A DNA stretch of 64,000 nucleotides from Parapusillimonas granuli (GTDB taxonomy: Bacteria; Pseudomonadota; Gammaproteobacteria; Burkholderiales; Burkholderiaceae_B), in NCBI RefSeq assembly GCF_013416525.1, contig NZ_JACCEM010000004.1, forward strand, positions 310,001-374,000, written 5' to 3'. The notes under the pieces are model-generated. The model searched no databases. It worked only from the letters and a program-made list of their open reading frames with translations, and was not told the origin of the DNA. The translations under genes were made by a program, and so were the position numbers. Of the stretch, positions 23,875 to 32,464 are shown in pieces; position 1 is the first letter of the stretch; each line of letters opens with the position of its first letter.

Positions 23875-23902
23875 GCCCCGCCAGCACCGGGGCATTTTCT
23901 TT
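23875..23902 (+). terminator. Hairpin with T-rich tail between yajC and secD
   Basis: A 6-base GC stem (GCCCCG / CGGGGC) with a 7-base loop is followed by ATTTTCTTTG. It looks like a partial terminator or attenuator that would lower secD expression relative to yajC. Strength is uncertain. Confidence 0.5.
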
Positions 23903-23923
23903 GCCACAGCCTGTTGACCGACA

Positions 23924-25798
23924 ATGAATCGCTATCCACTCTGGAAATACCTCACCGTACTGGTGGCCCTGATCATCGGACTGCTGTATACGCTACCCAA
24001 TTTCTTCGGGGAGTCGCCTGCCGTCCAGGTGGCGGGCGCCAAGTCCACGGTCAAGGTCGACAACAACGTCCTCAGCAGGGTCGAAGGCATTCTTGCGCAA
24101 AACAACATCACCCCCACCGGTTCATTTTTTGAAATGAACGGGCCGGTGGGTACGGTGCGCGTGCGTTTCGAATCGACCGACGTCCAGCTCAAGGCCAAGG
24201 ACATCATCGAGAAAGCGCTCAACCCCGATCCGTCCAATCCCGACTACACCGTCGCCCTGAACCTGCTGCCGGCTTCGCCCAACTGGCTGTCCTCGCTGGG
24301 CGCGCGGCCCATGTATCTGGGGCTGGACCTGCGCGGCGGCGTGCATTTCCTGCTGCAGGTCGACATGAAGGGCGCCCTGACCGGGCGCTACGACTCGCTG
24401 GCGAGCGACGTGCGCAATTCCCTGCGCGACGCCAAGGTGCCGCTGGCGGGCGTCGAACGCAGCGACATGTCGCTGGTCGCCTCGTTCAATAGCGCGGCCG
24501 ACCGCGACGCCGCCGTCTCGGAATTGCGCCGCGCCATGCCCGACATGGCCTTCACGCCCAGCGGCGAAAGCGGCGGGCGCTTCCTGCTCACCGGCCGGCT
24601 CACCGAAGCCGCCGTCACCCAGGTCCAGGCCAACGCGCTGAAACAGAACATCACCACGCTGCACAACCGGATCAACGAGCTGGGCGTGGCCGAACCCGTC
24701 ATCCAGCAGCAGGGCGCCGACCGCATCGTGGTCCAGCTCCCCGGCGTCCAGGACGTGGCCAAGGCGAAGGAAATCCTGGGCCGCACCGCCACGCTGGAAA
24801 TCCGCATGGTCGACGACTCCCCGTCGGCCATGGCCGCGCTCTCGGCCGGCACCGTGCCGTTCGGGCTGGAACGCTACAACGACCGCGACGGCCGGCCCCT
24901 GCTGCTGCGCCGCCAGGTCATCCTGACCGGCGAGAACCTGCAAGACGCGCAGCCCGGCCGCGACCAGCAAACCCAGCAGCCGTCCGTCAACCTCACGCTG
25001 GATTCGAAGGGCGCCCGCATTTTCCGCGACGTCACGCGCGACAACATCAACAAGCGCATGGCCATCGTCCTGTTCGAACAGGGCAAGGGCGAAGTGGTCA
25101 CGGCGCCCGTCATCCGCAGCGAGATTCCCGGCGGCCAGGTGCAGATCAGCGGCAGCATGACCGCCCAGGAAGCCGCCGACACCGCGCTGCTGCTGCGCGC
25201 GGGCGCGCTCGCGGCGCCCATGGAGATCATCGAAGAACGCACCATCGGCCCCAGCCTGGGCGCCGACAACATCAAGCAGGGCTTCGACGCCACGCTCTAC
25301 GGGTTCATCGCGATCGCCGTCTTCATCATCATCTACTATCACCTGATGGGCCTGTTCTCGACCATCGGCCTGACCTTCAACGTATTGCTGCTGCTGGCCG
25401 TGCTGTCCATGCTGCAGGCCACGCTCACGCTGCCGGGCATCGCGGCCATCGCGCTCACGCTGGGCATGGCGATCGACGCCAACGTGCTCATCAATGAACG
25501 CATCCGCGAAGAACTGCGCCACGGCGCGTCGCCGCAGCAGGCCATACACCTGGGCTTCGACCGCGCCTGGGCGACCATCTTCGACTCCAACCTGACCAGC
25601 CTGATCGTCGGGGTCGCCTTGCTGGCCTTCGGCACGGGGCCCATCCGCGGCTTCGCCGTGGTGCACTGCATCGGCATCCTGACGTCCATGTTCTCCTCGG
25701 TCGTCGGGGTGCGCGCGCTGGTCAATCTTTTCTACGGCAACCGGCGCCGCCTGCAAAGCATTTCCATCGGCCAGATCTGGAAACCCGAAGAAAAATAA
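23924..25798 (+). CDS. secD: Protein translocase subunit SecD
   Basis: Inner-membrane, proton-driven partner of SecYEG in protein export. The 624-residue protein starts MNRYPLWKYLTVLVALIIGLLYTLPNFFG. It has the conserved LGLDLRGGVHFL segment at the start of the first periplasmic domain. Its C-terminal five-helix bundle has ALTLGMAIDANVLINERIREELR, the SecD/RND signature. Full length for proteobacteria. It lies in the queA-tgt-yajC-secD-secF order. Confidence 0.97.
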   Translation: MNRYPLWKYLTVLVALIIGLLYTLPNFFGESPAVQVAGAKSTVKVDNNVLSRVEGILAQNNITPTGSFFEMNGPVGTVRVRFESTDVQLKAKDIIEKALNPDPSNPDYTVALNLLPASPNWLSSLGARPMYLGLDLRGGVHFLLQVDMKGALTGRYDSLASDVRNSLRDAKVPLAGVERSDMSLVASFNSAADRDAAVSELRRAMPDMAFTPSGESGGRFLLTGRLTEAAVTQVQANALKQNITTLHNRINELGVAEPVIQQQGADRIVVQLPGVQDVAKAKEILGRTATLEIRMVDDSPSAMAALSAGTVPFGLERYNDRDGRPLLLRRQVILTGENLQDAQPGRDQQTQQPSVNLTLDSKGARIFRDVTRDNINKRMAIVLFEQGKGEVVTAPVIRSEIPGGQVQISGSMTAQEAADTALLLRAGALAAPMEIIEERTIGPSLGADNIKQGFDATLYGFIAIAVFIIIYYHLMGLFSTIGLTFNVLLLLAVLSMLQATLTLPGIAAIALTLGMAIDANVLINERIREELRHGASPQQAIHLGFDRAWATIFDSNLTSLIVGVALLAFGTGPIRGFAVVHCIGILTSMFSSVVGVRALVNLFYGNRRRLQSISIGQIWKPEEK

Positions 25799-25805
25799 TG
25801 CGGCA

Positions 25806-25827
25806 GCCGGCGCCCTCGGGCGCCGGC
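25806..25827 (+). other. Perfect 10-base-pair hairpin between secD and secF
   Basis: GCCGGCGCCC, a 2-base TC loop, then GGGCGCCGGC, with no T-run after it. It begins 7 bases after the secD stop, so it is more likely an mRNA-stabilising or processing stem than a terminator. Confidence 0.5.
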
Positions 25828-25852
25828 GCAATCCTACTACAGGCATAGCAAC

Positions 25853-26791
25853 ATGGAATTCTTTCGTATTCATCGCACCATCCCGTTCATGCGGCATGCG
25901 CTGGTGCTCAACCTGATCAGCCTGATCACGTTTGTTGCGGCGGTGGTGTTCATCATTGTGCGGGGTTTCCACCTCTCCATCGAGTTCACCGGCGGCACGG
26001 TAATGGAGGTGCACTACCAGCAGGCCGTGCAGGTGGACGACGTCCGCAATTCGATACAAGGCCTGGGCTATACCGATTTCCAGGTGCAAAATTTCGGCAC
26101 CTCGCAAGACATCATGATCCGCCTGCCCTCGCGCGAGGGCGAGGACGCCGGCCAGCAAAGCGAAAAAGTCATGCAGGCGCTGCAGCAGGCGCACGCCGAC
26201 GCCGAACTGCGCCGGGTAGAGTTCGTGGGCCCGCAAGTGGGGCAGGAGCTCTTGCACAACGGGTTGATGGCGCTGCTGTTCGTGGTCTGCGGCATCCTGA
26301 TCTATCTGGGGTTCCGCTTCGAATGGAAGCTCGCGCTGGCCTGCGCGATCGCCAACTTGCACGACGTGGTGATCATTCTGGGCTTTTTCGCCCTGTTCCA
26401 GTGGGAGTTCTCGCTGTCGGTGCTGGCGGGGGTGCTGGCGGTGCTGGGCTATTCGGTGAACGAGTCGGTGGTGGTCATGGACCGTATCCGCGAAAATTTC
26501 CGGAAGCAGCGCAAGATGCCCGTGTCGGAGATCATCGATCTTTCCATCACGCAGAACATTTCACGGACCATCATCACGCACGGATCGACGCAGATGATGG
26601 TGATGTCGATGTTCTTCTTCGGCGGGCCCACGCTGCATAACTTCTCGCTCGCGTTGACGATCGGCATCTGGTTCGGCATCTATTCCTCGGTGTTCGTCGC
26701 GGCGGCCATTGCGATGTGGCTGGGCATCAAGCGGGAGGATCTGGTCAAGCCGGTCAAGAAGGACGACCCGAGCGCGGAGCTGATGGGGTAG
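25853..26791 (+). CDS. secF: Protein translocase subunit SecF
   Basis: Inner-membrane partner of SecD. The 312-residue protein begins MEFFRIHRTIPFMRHALVLN, has the periplasmic SIEFTGGTVMEVHY segment and the helix-bundle signature LAVLGYSVNESVVVMDRIREN. A 54-base gap with a perfect hairpin separates it from secD. Between its stop and the convergent sorB stop (26792-26878) there is a GC-rich hairpin (GCGCGGC / GCCGCGC arms, 26830-26855) that may end either transcript. Confidence 0.97.
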   Translation: MEFFRIHRTIPFMRHALVLNLISLITFVAAVVFIIVRGFHLSIEFTGGTVMEVHYQQAVQVDDVRNSIQGLGYTDFQVQNFGTSQDIMIRLPSREGEDAGQQSEKVMQALQQAHADAELRRVEFVGPQVGQELLHNGLMALLFVVCGILIYLGFRFEWKLALACAIANLHDVVIILGFFALFQWEFSLSVLAGVLAVLGYSVNESVVVMDRIRENFRKQRKMPVSEIIDLSITQNISRTIITHGSTQMMVMSMFFFGGPTLHNFSLALTIGIWFGIYSSVFVAAAIAMWLGIKREDLVKPVKKDDPSAELMG

Positions 26792-26878
26792 CAACCGGCC
26801 CCGGCCGGGCGCCGAGGGTGTCCGGAACGGCGCGGCGGCCGGCGGCCGGCCGCGCGAGAACCAGAGAAACGGGCGAAG

Positions 26879-27217
26879 CTACTTCCCCCCGCCCGTGGCA
26901 TGGACCACATACGCCGCCACCGCCTCCCTGGACGCTTCGTCCAGCGTTTCAGCGAACGACGGCATGGTGCCCGCCCCCTCCACCAACACTTTTTTGACCT
27001 GCTCCAGAGTCGGTTTAAGCTCGTCCAGATCCGGGCCGATGGGGCCGGCGGCCCCGGCATCCTGCAGCGTATGGCACACCGCACAGGCCGGGACCGCGTC
27101 CTTCATGAACAGAGCCTTGCCCTTTTCCAGCATGGCGGCATCAGGCTCCGCGGCGAGCGCCGGGCCCGCCGACAACAAAGACAGGCCCAGCAGACCACAT
27201 AGTACAAAACGGCTCAT
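26879..27217 (-). CDS. sorB: Sulfite dehydrogenase cytochrome c subunit (SorB-like)
   Basis: Periplasmic mono-haem cytochrome c that takes electrons from the molybdenum subunit. About 112 residues from ATG 27217, which has GAGGA 8 bases upstream. There is a signal peptide (cut near ALAA), the haem motif CAVCH (Cys45, Cys48, His49) and a likely axial Met in GAGTMPSF. It starts 10 bases after the sorA stop, so the two form one unit. Assignment rests on pairing with a SorA-type gene and on size. Confidence 0.85.
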   Translation of the reverse strand: MSRFVLCGLLGLSLLSAGPALAAEPDAAMLEKGKALFMKDAVPACAVCHTLQDAGAAGPIGPDLDELKPTLEQVKKVLVEGAGTMPSFAETLDEASREAVAAYVVHATGGGK

Positions 27218-27227
27218 CGAAACGTCC

Positions 27228-28460
27228 TCATGCAACCTTGATCGTTACCATGTGATCACGCCAGCTGTTGTTCAGATAGCCGCGATTGTTTTCCATCCGC
27301 TCTTCCGGCTGGGACTCGCCCGCCGCGTTCGTGCTGCGGCTGGCCAGCTGGTAGGTTCCCGGTTCGAGCTGGACGGCCAGGGCGAATTCGCGCCAGGCGT
27401 AGCGGCCCAGGTCGGGACCGACGAATTGCGCCGGCTGCCAGTCCTTGCCGCCGTTGATCGACACCTCGATGGTTTTTGCGGCCGTCATGCCGCCCATGGC
27501 CACCCCGCTGATCACCACCCGCCCCGCCTTGACGGGCTGAGCGGGATCTGAAGGGGTGTTGATCCAGGACTTGGGCGGCATTTCCCAGATCGATGCCTGG
27601 GTCGATTCGCCCTTGGCGCCCACGGGCGCCAAGCGATAGCCGGTTTGCTGTATCTTGGCGGGCGACTGCTCCTTGGTGAAGGCCAGCCGCTTGATGTACT
27701 TGACCGAATTCACGCCGGTATAGCCGGGCACGACGATGCGCAGCGGCCCGCCATGCGCCAGAGACAAGGGCTGGCCATTGAGTTCCCAGGCGAGTATGGC
27801 GTCTTCGAGCGCCGAGACGGGCACAGAGCGCTCCACCATGACGTCCTTCGGGTCGAGTCCGGCGGGCATGTCTTCGCCGCCGGTGCTGGTCATGTAGACC
27901 ATGCCCTCGGACATGCCGCCGACCGCTTCCAGCACCGCCTTGACCGGAACCCCGGTGAAGATCACGCAGCCGGCGGCGCCCACCGTCCATTGCGTGCCGC
28001 TGGGCTTGCTGGGGAACCAGGCCCGGCCGTTGCCCGAGCACTGCAGCACCATGGGCAGGGCCGCCAGCCCCATGGTCTTGAGTTCCGCCACGGTGAAGCT
28101 GCGGGGCCGCGCAACGCCGGCGACTTCGAGCGTCCAGGCGTCGGGATCCTTGACGATGTCGAGCGACGGCGGAGCGATGTTGTTGCGAACGAACAGGTGT
28201 TCGGAAGGCGTGATGACGCTCGAACCGAATGCGCCGCGCTTGGTTTCGATGGTATTGGCGCTGTGGACGATGAGGGCGTCCGCGTTCTTCCATTTGGCGT
28301 ACTCGGGCAAGGGCTTGGCGGCGGGCGCCGCGGCGGTGGCCTGCGCGCCCGCGGCGGTGGCCCGGTTCATGCCCCCCAGCCCGGCCAGAGCGACGACGCC
28401 GCCGGTGGACGCCAGCATGCGGCGCCGGGAGGGGCTGCCGAGTTCTCTCGTCTGTGTCAT
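27228..28460 (-). CDS. sorA: Sulfite dehydrogenase molybdenum subunit (SorA-like)
   Basis: Periplasmic sulfite-oxidase-family enzyme converting sulfite to sulfate. The 410-residue protein has a TAT leader (SRRRMLASTGGVVALAGLGG), the molybdenum-ligating Cys141 in VLQCSGNGRAWF, and the C-terminal Mo-dimerisation domain (residues about 290-400). Size and the adjacent cytochrome fit SorAB better than SoxCD, and no sox genes are near. The ATG has AAGGAGA 6 bases upstream. The upstream region has two TATAAT-like hexamers on the minus strand and an FNR-type box. Confidence 0.87.
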   Translation of the reverse strand: MTQTRELGSPSRRRMLASTGGVVALAGLGGMNRATAAGAQATAAAPAAKPLPEYAKWKNADALIVHSANTIETKRGAFGSSVITPSEHLFVRNNIAPPSLDIVKDPDAWTLEVAGVARPRSFTVAELKTMGLAALPMVLQCSGNGRAWFPSKPSGTQWTVGAAGCVIFTGVPVKAVLEAVGGMSEGMVYMTSTGGEDMPAGLDPKDVMVERSVPVSALEDAILAWELNGQPLSLAHGGPLRIVVPGYTGVNSVKYIKRLAFTKEQSPAKIQQTGYRLAPVGAKGESTQASIWEMPPKSWINTPSDPAQPVKAGRVVISGVAMGGMTAAKTIEVSINGGKDWQPAQFVGPDLGRYAWREFALAVQLEPGTYQLASRSTNAAGESQPEERMENNRGYLNNSWRDHMVTIKVA

Positions 28461-28538
28461 TGTTGTCTCCTTCTTTTCAAGTAATGCCCGGCCATCGGGG
28501 CCCGGCTGCGATCTGCATCGGCCAGGAAAGCCGACTAC

Positions 28539-28553
28539 ATTATATGCATTATA
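28539..28553 (-). promoter_or_regulatory. Two candidate -10 hexamers for sorA
   Basis: On the minus strand TATAAT occurs at 28553-28548 and again at 28544-28539, in a markedly AT-rich patch 80-90 bases upstream of sorA. No good -35 is placed 17 bases away from either, which would fit an activator-dependent promoter. Confidence 0.4.
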
Positions 28554-28559
28554 GATATA

Positions 28560-28573
28560 TTGATATGCATCAA
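28560..28573. promoter_or_regulatory. FNR/ANR-type box between sorA and miaB
   Basis: TTGATATGCATCAA is a perfect TTGAT-N4-ATCAA dyad, the consensus for FNR/CRP-family oxygen or nitric-oxide sensors. It lies 100 bases upstream of sorA and 90 upstream of miaB. Relative to the minus-strand TATAAT at 28539-28544 its centre is near -34, which would suit repression or an unusual activation geometry. Confidence 0.5.
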
Positions 28574-28662
28574 TCGTAGCTTAAGTAGTTTTGAACGGTT
28601 GGCAGTACAATACCCGCTTTCCATTTCAGCCCCCGGGATATAAACCCGCCACGGCGATCGCC

Positions 28663-30036
28663 ATGCAAGACCCCACCCCTCCCGCCCGCAAGCTGTTCAT
28701 CCGCACTTTCGGCTGCCAGATGAACGAATACGACTCGGCCAAGATGGCCGACGTCCTCCACGACGACCAGGGCGTCGAACTGACGCAAGATCCCGAAGAG
28801 GCCGACATCATTCTCTTCAACACCTGTTCGGTGCGCGAAAAAGCGCAGGAAAAAGTGTTTTCGGACCTGGGTCGCATCCAGCACCTGAAACAGAACAAGC
28901 CCGACCTCATCATCGGCGTCGGCGGCTGCGTGGCCAGCCAGGAAGGGGAGGCCATCGTCAAGCGCGCCTCCTATGTGGACGTCGTCTTCGGCCCGCAGAC
29001 CCTGCACCGCCTGCCGGAGCTGATCGCCAGGCGCCGGGTATCCGGCCGCGCCCAGGTGGACATCAGCTTCCCCGAGATCGAAAAATTCGACGCCCTGCCG
29101 CCCGCCCGCGTCGAGGGGCCGACGGCCTTCGTGTCCATCATGGAAGGCTGCAGCAAATACTGCAGCTTCTGTGTCGTGCCCTATACCCGGGGCGCGGAAG
29201 TCTCGCGCCCCTTCGACGACGTCCTGGTCGAGATCGCCGACCTGGCCGACCAGGGCGTCAAGGAAGTCACGCTGCTCGGCCAGAACGTGAACGCCTATCG
29301 CGGCCCCATGGGCGCCGCCGGCGAGATCGCCGACTTCGCCATGCTGCTCGAATACGTGCACGAGATCCCCGGCATCGAACGCATCCGGTACACGACCTCG
29401 CACCCCAAGGAAATGACCACCCGCCTCATCGAGGCGCACGGCGCCCTGCCCAAGCTCGTGCCTTTCCTGCACCTGCCCGTGCAGGCGGGCAGCGACCGGG
29501 TCCTGGCCGCCATGAAGCGCGGCTACACCTCGCTGGAATTCAAGTCCATCGTGCGCCGCCTGCGCGCCGCCAGGCCCGACATCACGCTGTCCTCGGACTT
29601 CATCGTCGGCTTCCCGGGCGAAACCGAGGACGACTTCCAGAAAACCCTGTCCCTGATACGGGACGTCGGTTTCGACCAGTCCTTTTCCTTCGTGTATTCG
29701 CGCCGGCCGGGCACGCCCGCCGCCGACCTCGAAGACAACACCGGCAAGGAAGAAAAGCTCGACCGCCTGCACAGGCTGCAGGCCCAGGTCAACGAGCAGG
29801 CGGCCGAAATCAGCCGCGCCATGGTCGGCAGCGTGCAGCGCATCCTGGTCGAAAAGCCATCCAGGCGCGACCCCAACGAGCTCTCGGGCCGCAGCGAAAA
29901 CAACCGGATGGTGAATTTCATCGGCAATCCGCGCCTGATCGGCCAGATGGTGGACGTGCGCATCACCCAGAACCTGACCAATTCCCTGAAAGGCGAAATC
30001 GTCATCAACGAAACCCTGGACACGCTGCGCGCATGA
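28663..30036 (+). CDS. miaB: tRNA-2-methylthio-N6-dimethylallyladenosine synthase MiaB
   Basis: Radical-SAM methylthiotransferase modifying A37 of tRNAs that read UNN codons. From ATG 28663 it has 457 residues. It shows the N-terminal cluster cysteines ([29 protein letters not shown]), the radical-SAM motif GCSKYCSFC, and the C-terminal TRAM domain. The frame is open further upstream to a TTG at 28591, but those codons are not family-like. Its stop overlaps the phoH start as ATGA (30033-30036), opening the miaB-phoH-ybeY-corC-lnt operon. Confidence 0.96.
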   Translation: MQDPTPPARKLFIRTFGCQMNEYDSAKMADVLHDDQGVELTQDPEEADIILFNTCSVREKAQEKVFSDLGRIQHLKQNKPDLIIGVGGCVASQEGEAIVKRASYVDVVFGPQTLHRLPELIARRRVSGRAQVDISFPEIEKFDALPPARVEGPTAFVSIMEGCSKYCSFCVVPYTRGAEVSRPFDDVLVEIADLADQGVKEVTLLGQNVNAYRGPMGAAGEIADFAMLLEYVHEIPGIERIRYTTSHPKEMTTRLIEAHGALPKLVPFLHLPVQAGSDRVLAAMKRGYTSLEFKSIVRRLRAARPDITLSSDFIVGFPGETEDDFQKTLSLIRDVGFDQSFSFVYSRRPGTPAADLEDNTGKEEKLDRLHRLQAQVNEQAAEISRAMVGSVQRILVEKPSRRDPNELSGRSENNRMVNFIGNPRLIGQMVDVRITQNLTNSLKGEIVINETLDTLRA

Positions 30037-31046
30037 CACGACCGACAAGAACGGCCAAACCCGTGACCGTGAAACTGGAAGGCGACAACATGCATCTCGC
30101 CAACCTTTGCGGCCCGCTCGACGAAAATCTCAGGCAGATCGCCGACGGCTGGAACGTCAGCCTGAACCGGCGCGGCGAGCACGTGACCATCACGGGCGAA
30201 CAGGCCAAGGCCGCCGGCAAGGCGCTGCAATGGTTCCACCGCCGCGCCACGCACAAGGCGCTCTCGGTCGACGACATACAGCTGGGCATGGTCGAGCTGG
30301 GCGTCGGCCGGGAGCCCGCGGAAAACCAAGCGGCGCCCGAACCGGCCGCCCTGCCCGACCTTCCCCCCGTCGACGACCAGAGCCTGAGCCTGCGCACGCG
30401 CAAGTCCGACCTGCGCCCCCGCACGCCGCGCCAGCGCGATTACCTGAACAGCATCCTGCGCCACGACATCACCTTCGGCATCGGGCCCGCCGGCACGGGC
30501 AAGACCTGGCTGGCCGTCGCCTGCGCCATCGACGCGCTGGAACGGGAAACCGTCCAGCGCCTGGTCCTGACGCGCCCCGCCGTCGAAGCCGGCGAGCGCC
30601 TGGGCTTCCTGCCCGGCGATCTCGTCCAGAAAGTCGACCCCTATCTGCGCCCGCTCTACGACGCGCTGTATGACCTGATGGGCATAGAACGCGTGCAGCG
30701 CCTGTTCGAGAAACAGACGATAGAGATCGCGCCGCTCGCCTACATGCGCGGGCGCACGCTGAACCATGCCTTCGTCATTCTCGACGAGGCGCAGAACACC
30801 ACGCCGGAACAAATGAAAATGTTCCTGACCCGCATCGGCTTCGGCAGCAAGGCGGTCATCAACGGCGACCCCTCGCAAGTGGATCTGCCGCGCGGCCAGG
30901 CCAGCGGCCTGCTCCATGCCGTCGACATCCTGGAGTCGGTGCAAGGCATCGCCACCACCCGCTTCACCAGCCGCGACGTCGTGCGGCATCCTCTCGTTGC
31001 GCGCATCGTCGATGCCTATGAAAAAGCCGGCGACCATGTCGCCTGA
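30033..31046 (+). CDS. ybeZ: PhoH-family ATPase (YbeZ)
   Basis: PhoH-like ATPase that works with the endoribonuclease YbeY in rRNA processing. The 337-residue protein has Walker [12 protein letters not shown] near residue 153 and Walker [21 protein letters not shown], both intact. The N-terminal 120 residues are a KH-like region with low-complexity linker. It overlaps miaB by 4 and ybeY by 11 bases, so translation is coupled on both sides. Confidence 0.94.
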   Translation: MTRPTRTAKPVTVKLEGDNMHLANLCGPLDENLRQIADGWNVSLNRRGEHVTITGEQAKAAGKALQWFHRRATHKALSVDDIQLGMVELGVGREPAENQAAPEPAALPDLPPVDDQSLSLRTRKSDLRPRTPRQRDYLNSILRHDITFGIGPAGTGKTWLAVACAIDALERETVQRLVLTRPAVEAGERLGFLPGDLVQKVDPYLRPLYDALYDLMGIERVQRLFEKQTIEIAPLAYMRGRTLNHAFVILDEAQNTTPEQMKMFLTRIGFGSKAVINGDPSQVDLPRGQASGLLHAVDILESVQGIATTRFTSRDVVRHPLVARIVDAYEKAGDHVA

Positions 31047-31512
31047 ACTCTCGCTGGCCGTCCAGTACGAGTCCCCGGCGCCCGAGCTCCCGCGCTGGAA
31101 GCTCCGCCGCTGGGTCCTGCGCGCCCTGGAGGGCGTCGCCCAGGCCCGGAAGGGTTCCGAAAAACCGGGCGCCGTGGCGCTTACCTTGCGGCTGGTCGAT
31201 GCCGAAGAAGGCCGCGACCTGAACCGCTCATTTCGCGGCAAGGACTACGCCACCAACGTCCTGACCTTCGCATACGGCACCGATCCCGGCGGCACGGCCG
31301 CCGGCGACATCGTCCTTTGCGTTCCCGTGTTGCGCCGCGAGGCGGCCGAGCAAGGCAAGGAGCTGCTGCACCATGCCGCGCACCTGGTCGTGCACGGCGT
31401 CCTGCACGCGCTGGGCTACGATCACGTCGATGCCGGCGAGGCCCTTGAAATGGAAGCGCTCGAGGCCCATATACTGAGCAAAATGGGCATCGCCGATCCG
31501 TACGGGGGTTGA
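31036..31512 (+). CDS. ybeY: Endoribonuclease YbeY (rRNA maturation)
   Basis: Single-strand-specific zinc endoribonuclease for 16S rRNA 3' maturation and ribosome quality control. About 158 residues, with the metal-binding motif HLVVHGVLHALGYDH and the NVLTFAYG segment. ATG 31036, inside the end of phoH, is chosen because the family N-terminus starts there; the open frame extends further upstream out of family. The gene lies in the conserved miaB-phoH-ybeY-corC-lnt run. Confidence 0.95.
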   Translation: MSPELSLAVQYESPAPELPRWKLRRWVLRALEGVAQARKGSEKPGAVALTLRLVDAEEGRDLNRSFRGKDYATNVLTFAYGTDPGGTAAGDIVLCVPVLRREAAEQGKELLHHAAHLVVHGVLHALGYDHVDAGEALEMEALEAHILSKMGIADPYGG

Positions 31513-31579
31513 CATCGGTCGATACCCGTGGCGGCAATTTCGGTTATGCTAAAACTCCTTGTATTCAGTCCATGGGACA

Positions 31580-32464
31580 ATGTCAGAACCTAGCTCACCC
31601 GATGCCGAGCCTCGCCCGGCTAAACATTCTTCAAAATCTTTGTTTGAACGCCTGACCGCGTTCATGCGGCCCTCGGAGCCCGAAGACCGCGAAGACATCA
31701 AAGCCGTCCTGGAAGCCGCCCACGACCGGCAAGTCCTAGACGGCGAAGCCTACGCCATGATCTCCGGCGCCCTGGAAGTCGCCAACCAGACCGTCGCCGA
31801 CATCATGGTGCCCCGCTCCAAGATGGACATGCTCGACATCAGCAAGCCGCTGGACGGCCTCCTGCCGGAAATCATCGAAACCGGCCATTCGCGCTTCCCG
31901 GTATACGAAGACGACCGCGACAACATCGTCGGCATCCTGCTCGCCAAAGACCTGCTTCTGACCATCACCAATCCCGCCATCGACCTGCGCCCGCTGGTCC
32001 GCCCGGCGGTCTTCATCCCCGAAACCAAAAGGCTGAACGTCCTCCTGCACGACTTCCGCAGCAGCCGCAACCATCTGGCCATCGTCGTGGACGAACACGG
32101 CGGCATTTCCGGGCTGGTCACCATGGAAGACGTCCTGGAGCAAATCGTCGGCGACATCGAAGACGAATACGATGAAGAAGCCGAAAAAACCATTTTCCAG
32201 ACGGGCACCAACAGCTGGCGCGCAATGGGCATCACGGAAATCGAAACCTTCAACGAAAGCTTCCACACCGACCTGCCCGACGACGACTACGACACCATCG
32301 GCGGCTGGCTGGCGGCCGAACTGGGGCGCATCCCCCGCCGCGGCGACAGCATCAGCCATCAAGGGCTGAACATCACCGTGGTCGGCGCCGACGCCAAGCG
32401 CGCGCTCTGGCTCCACATCCAGCGCGACAACACCGAACCGGCCGCTCCTTCCGGCGCGGAATGA
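31580..32464 (+). CDS. corC: CBS-domain transporter-associated protein CorC
   Basis: Cytosolic protein linked to magnesium/cobalt efflux. About 294 residues: two CBS domains (residues about 70-190, beginning VADIMVPRSKMDMLD) and a C-terminal CorC/HlyC domain (DDYDTIGGWLAAELGRIPRRGD). The ATG at 31580 is preferred over the in-frame TTG at 31559. Its stop overlaps the lnt start (GGAATGA), which couples the two. Confidence 0.92.
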   Translation: MSEPSSPDAEPRPAKHSSKSLFERLTAFMRPSEPEDREDIKAVLEAAHDRQVLDGEAYAMISGALEVANQTVADIMVPRSKMDMLDISKPLDGLLPEIIETGHSRFPVYEDDRDNIVGILLAKDLLLTITNPAIDLRPLVRPAVFIPETKRLNVLLHDFRSSRNHLAIVVDEHGGISGLVTMEDVLEQIVGDIEDEYDEEAEKTIFQTGTNSWRAMGITEIETFNESFHTDLPDDDYDTIGGWLAAELGRIPRRGDSISHQGLNITVVGADAKRALWLHIQRDNTEPAAPSGAE

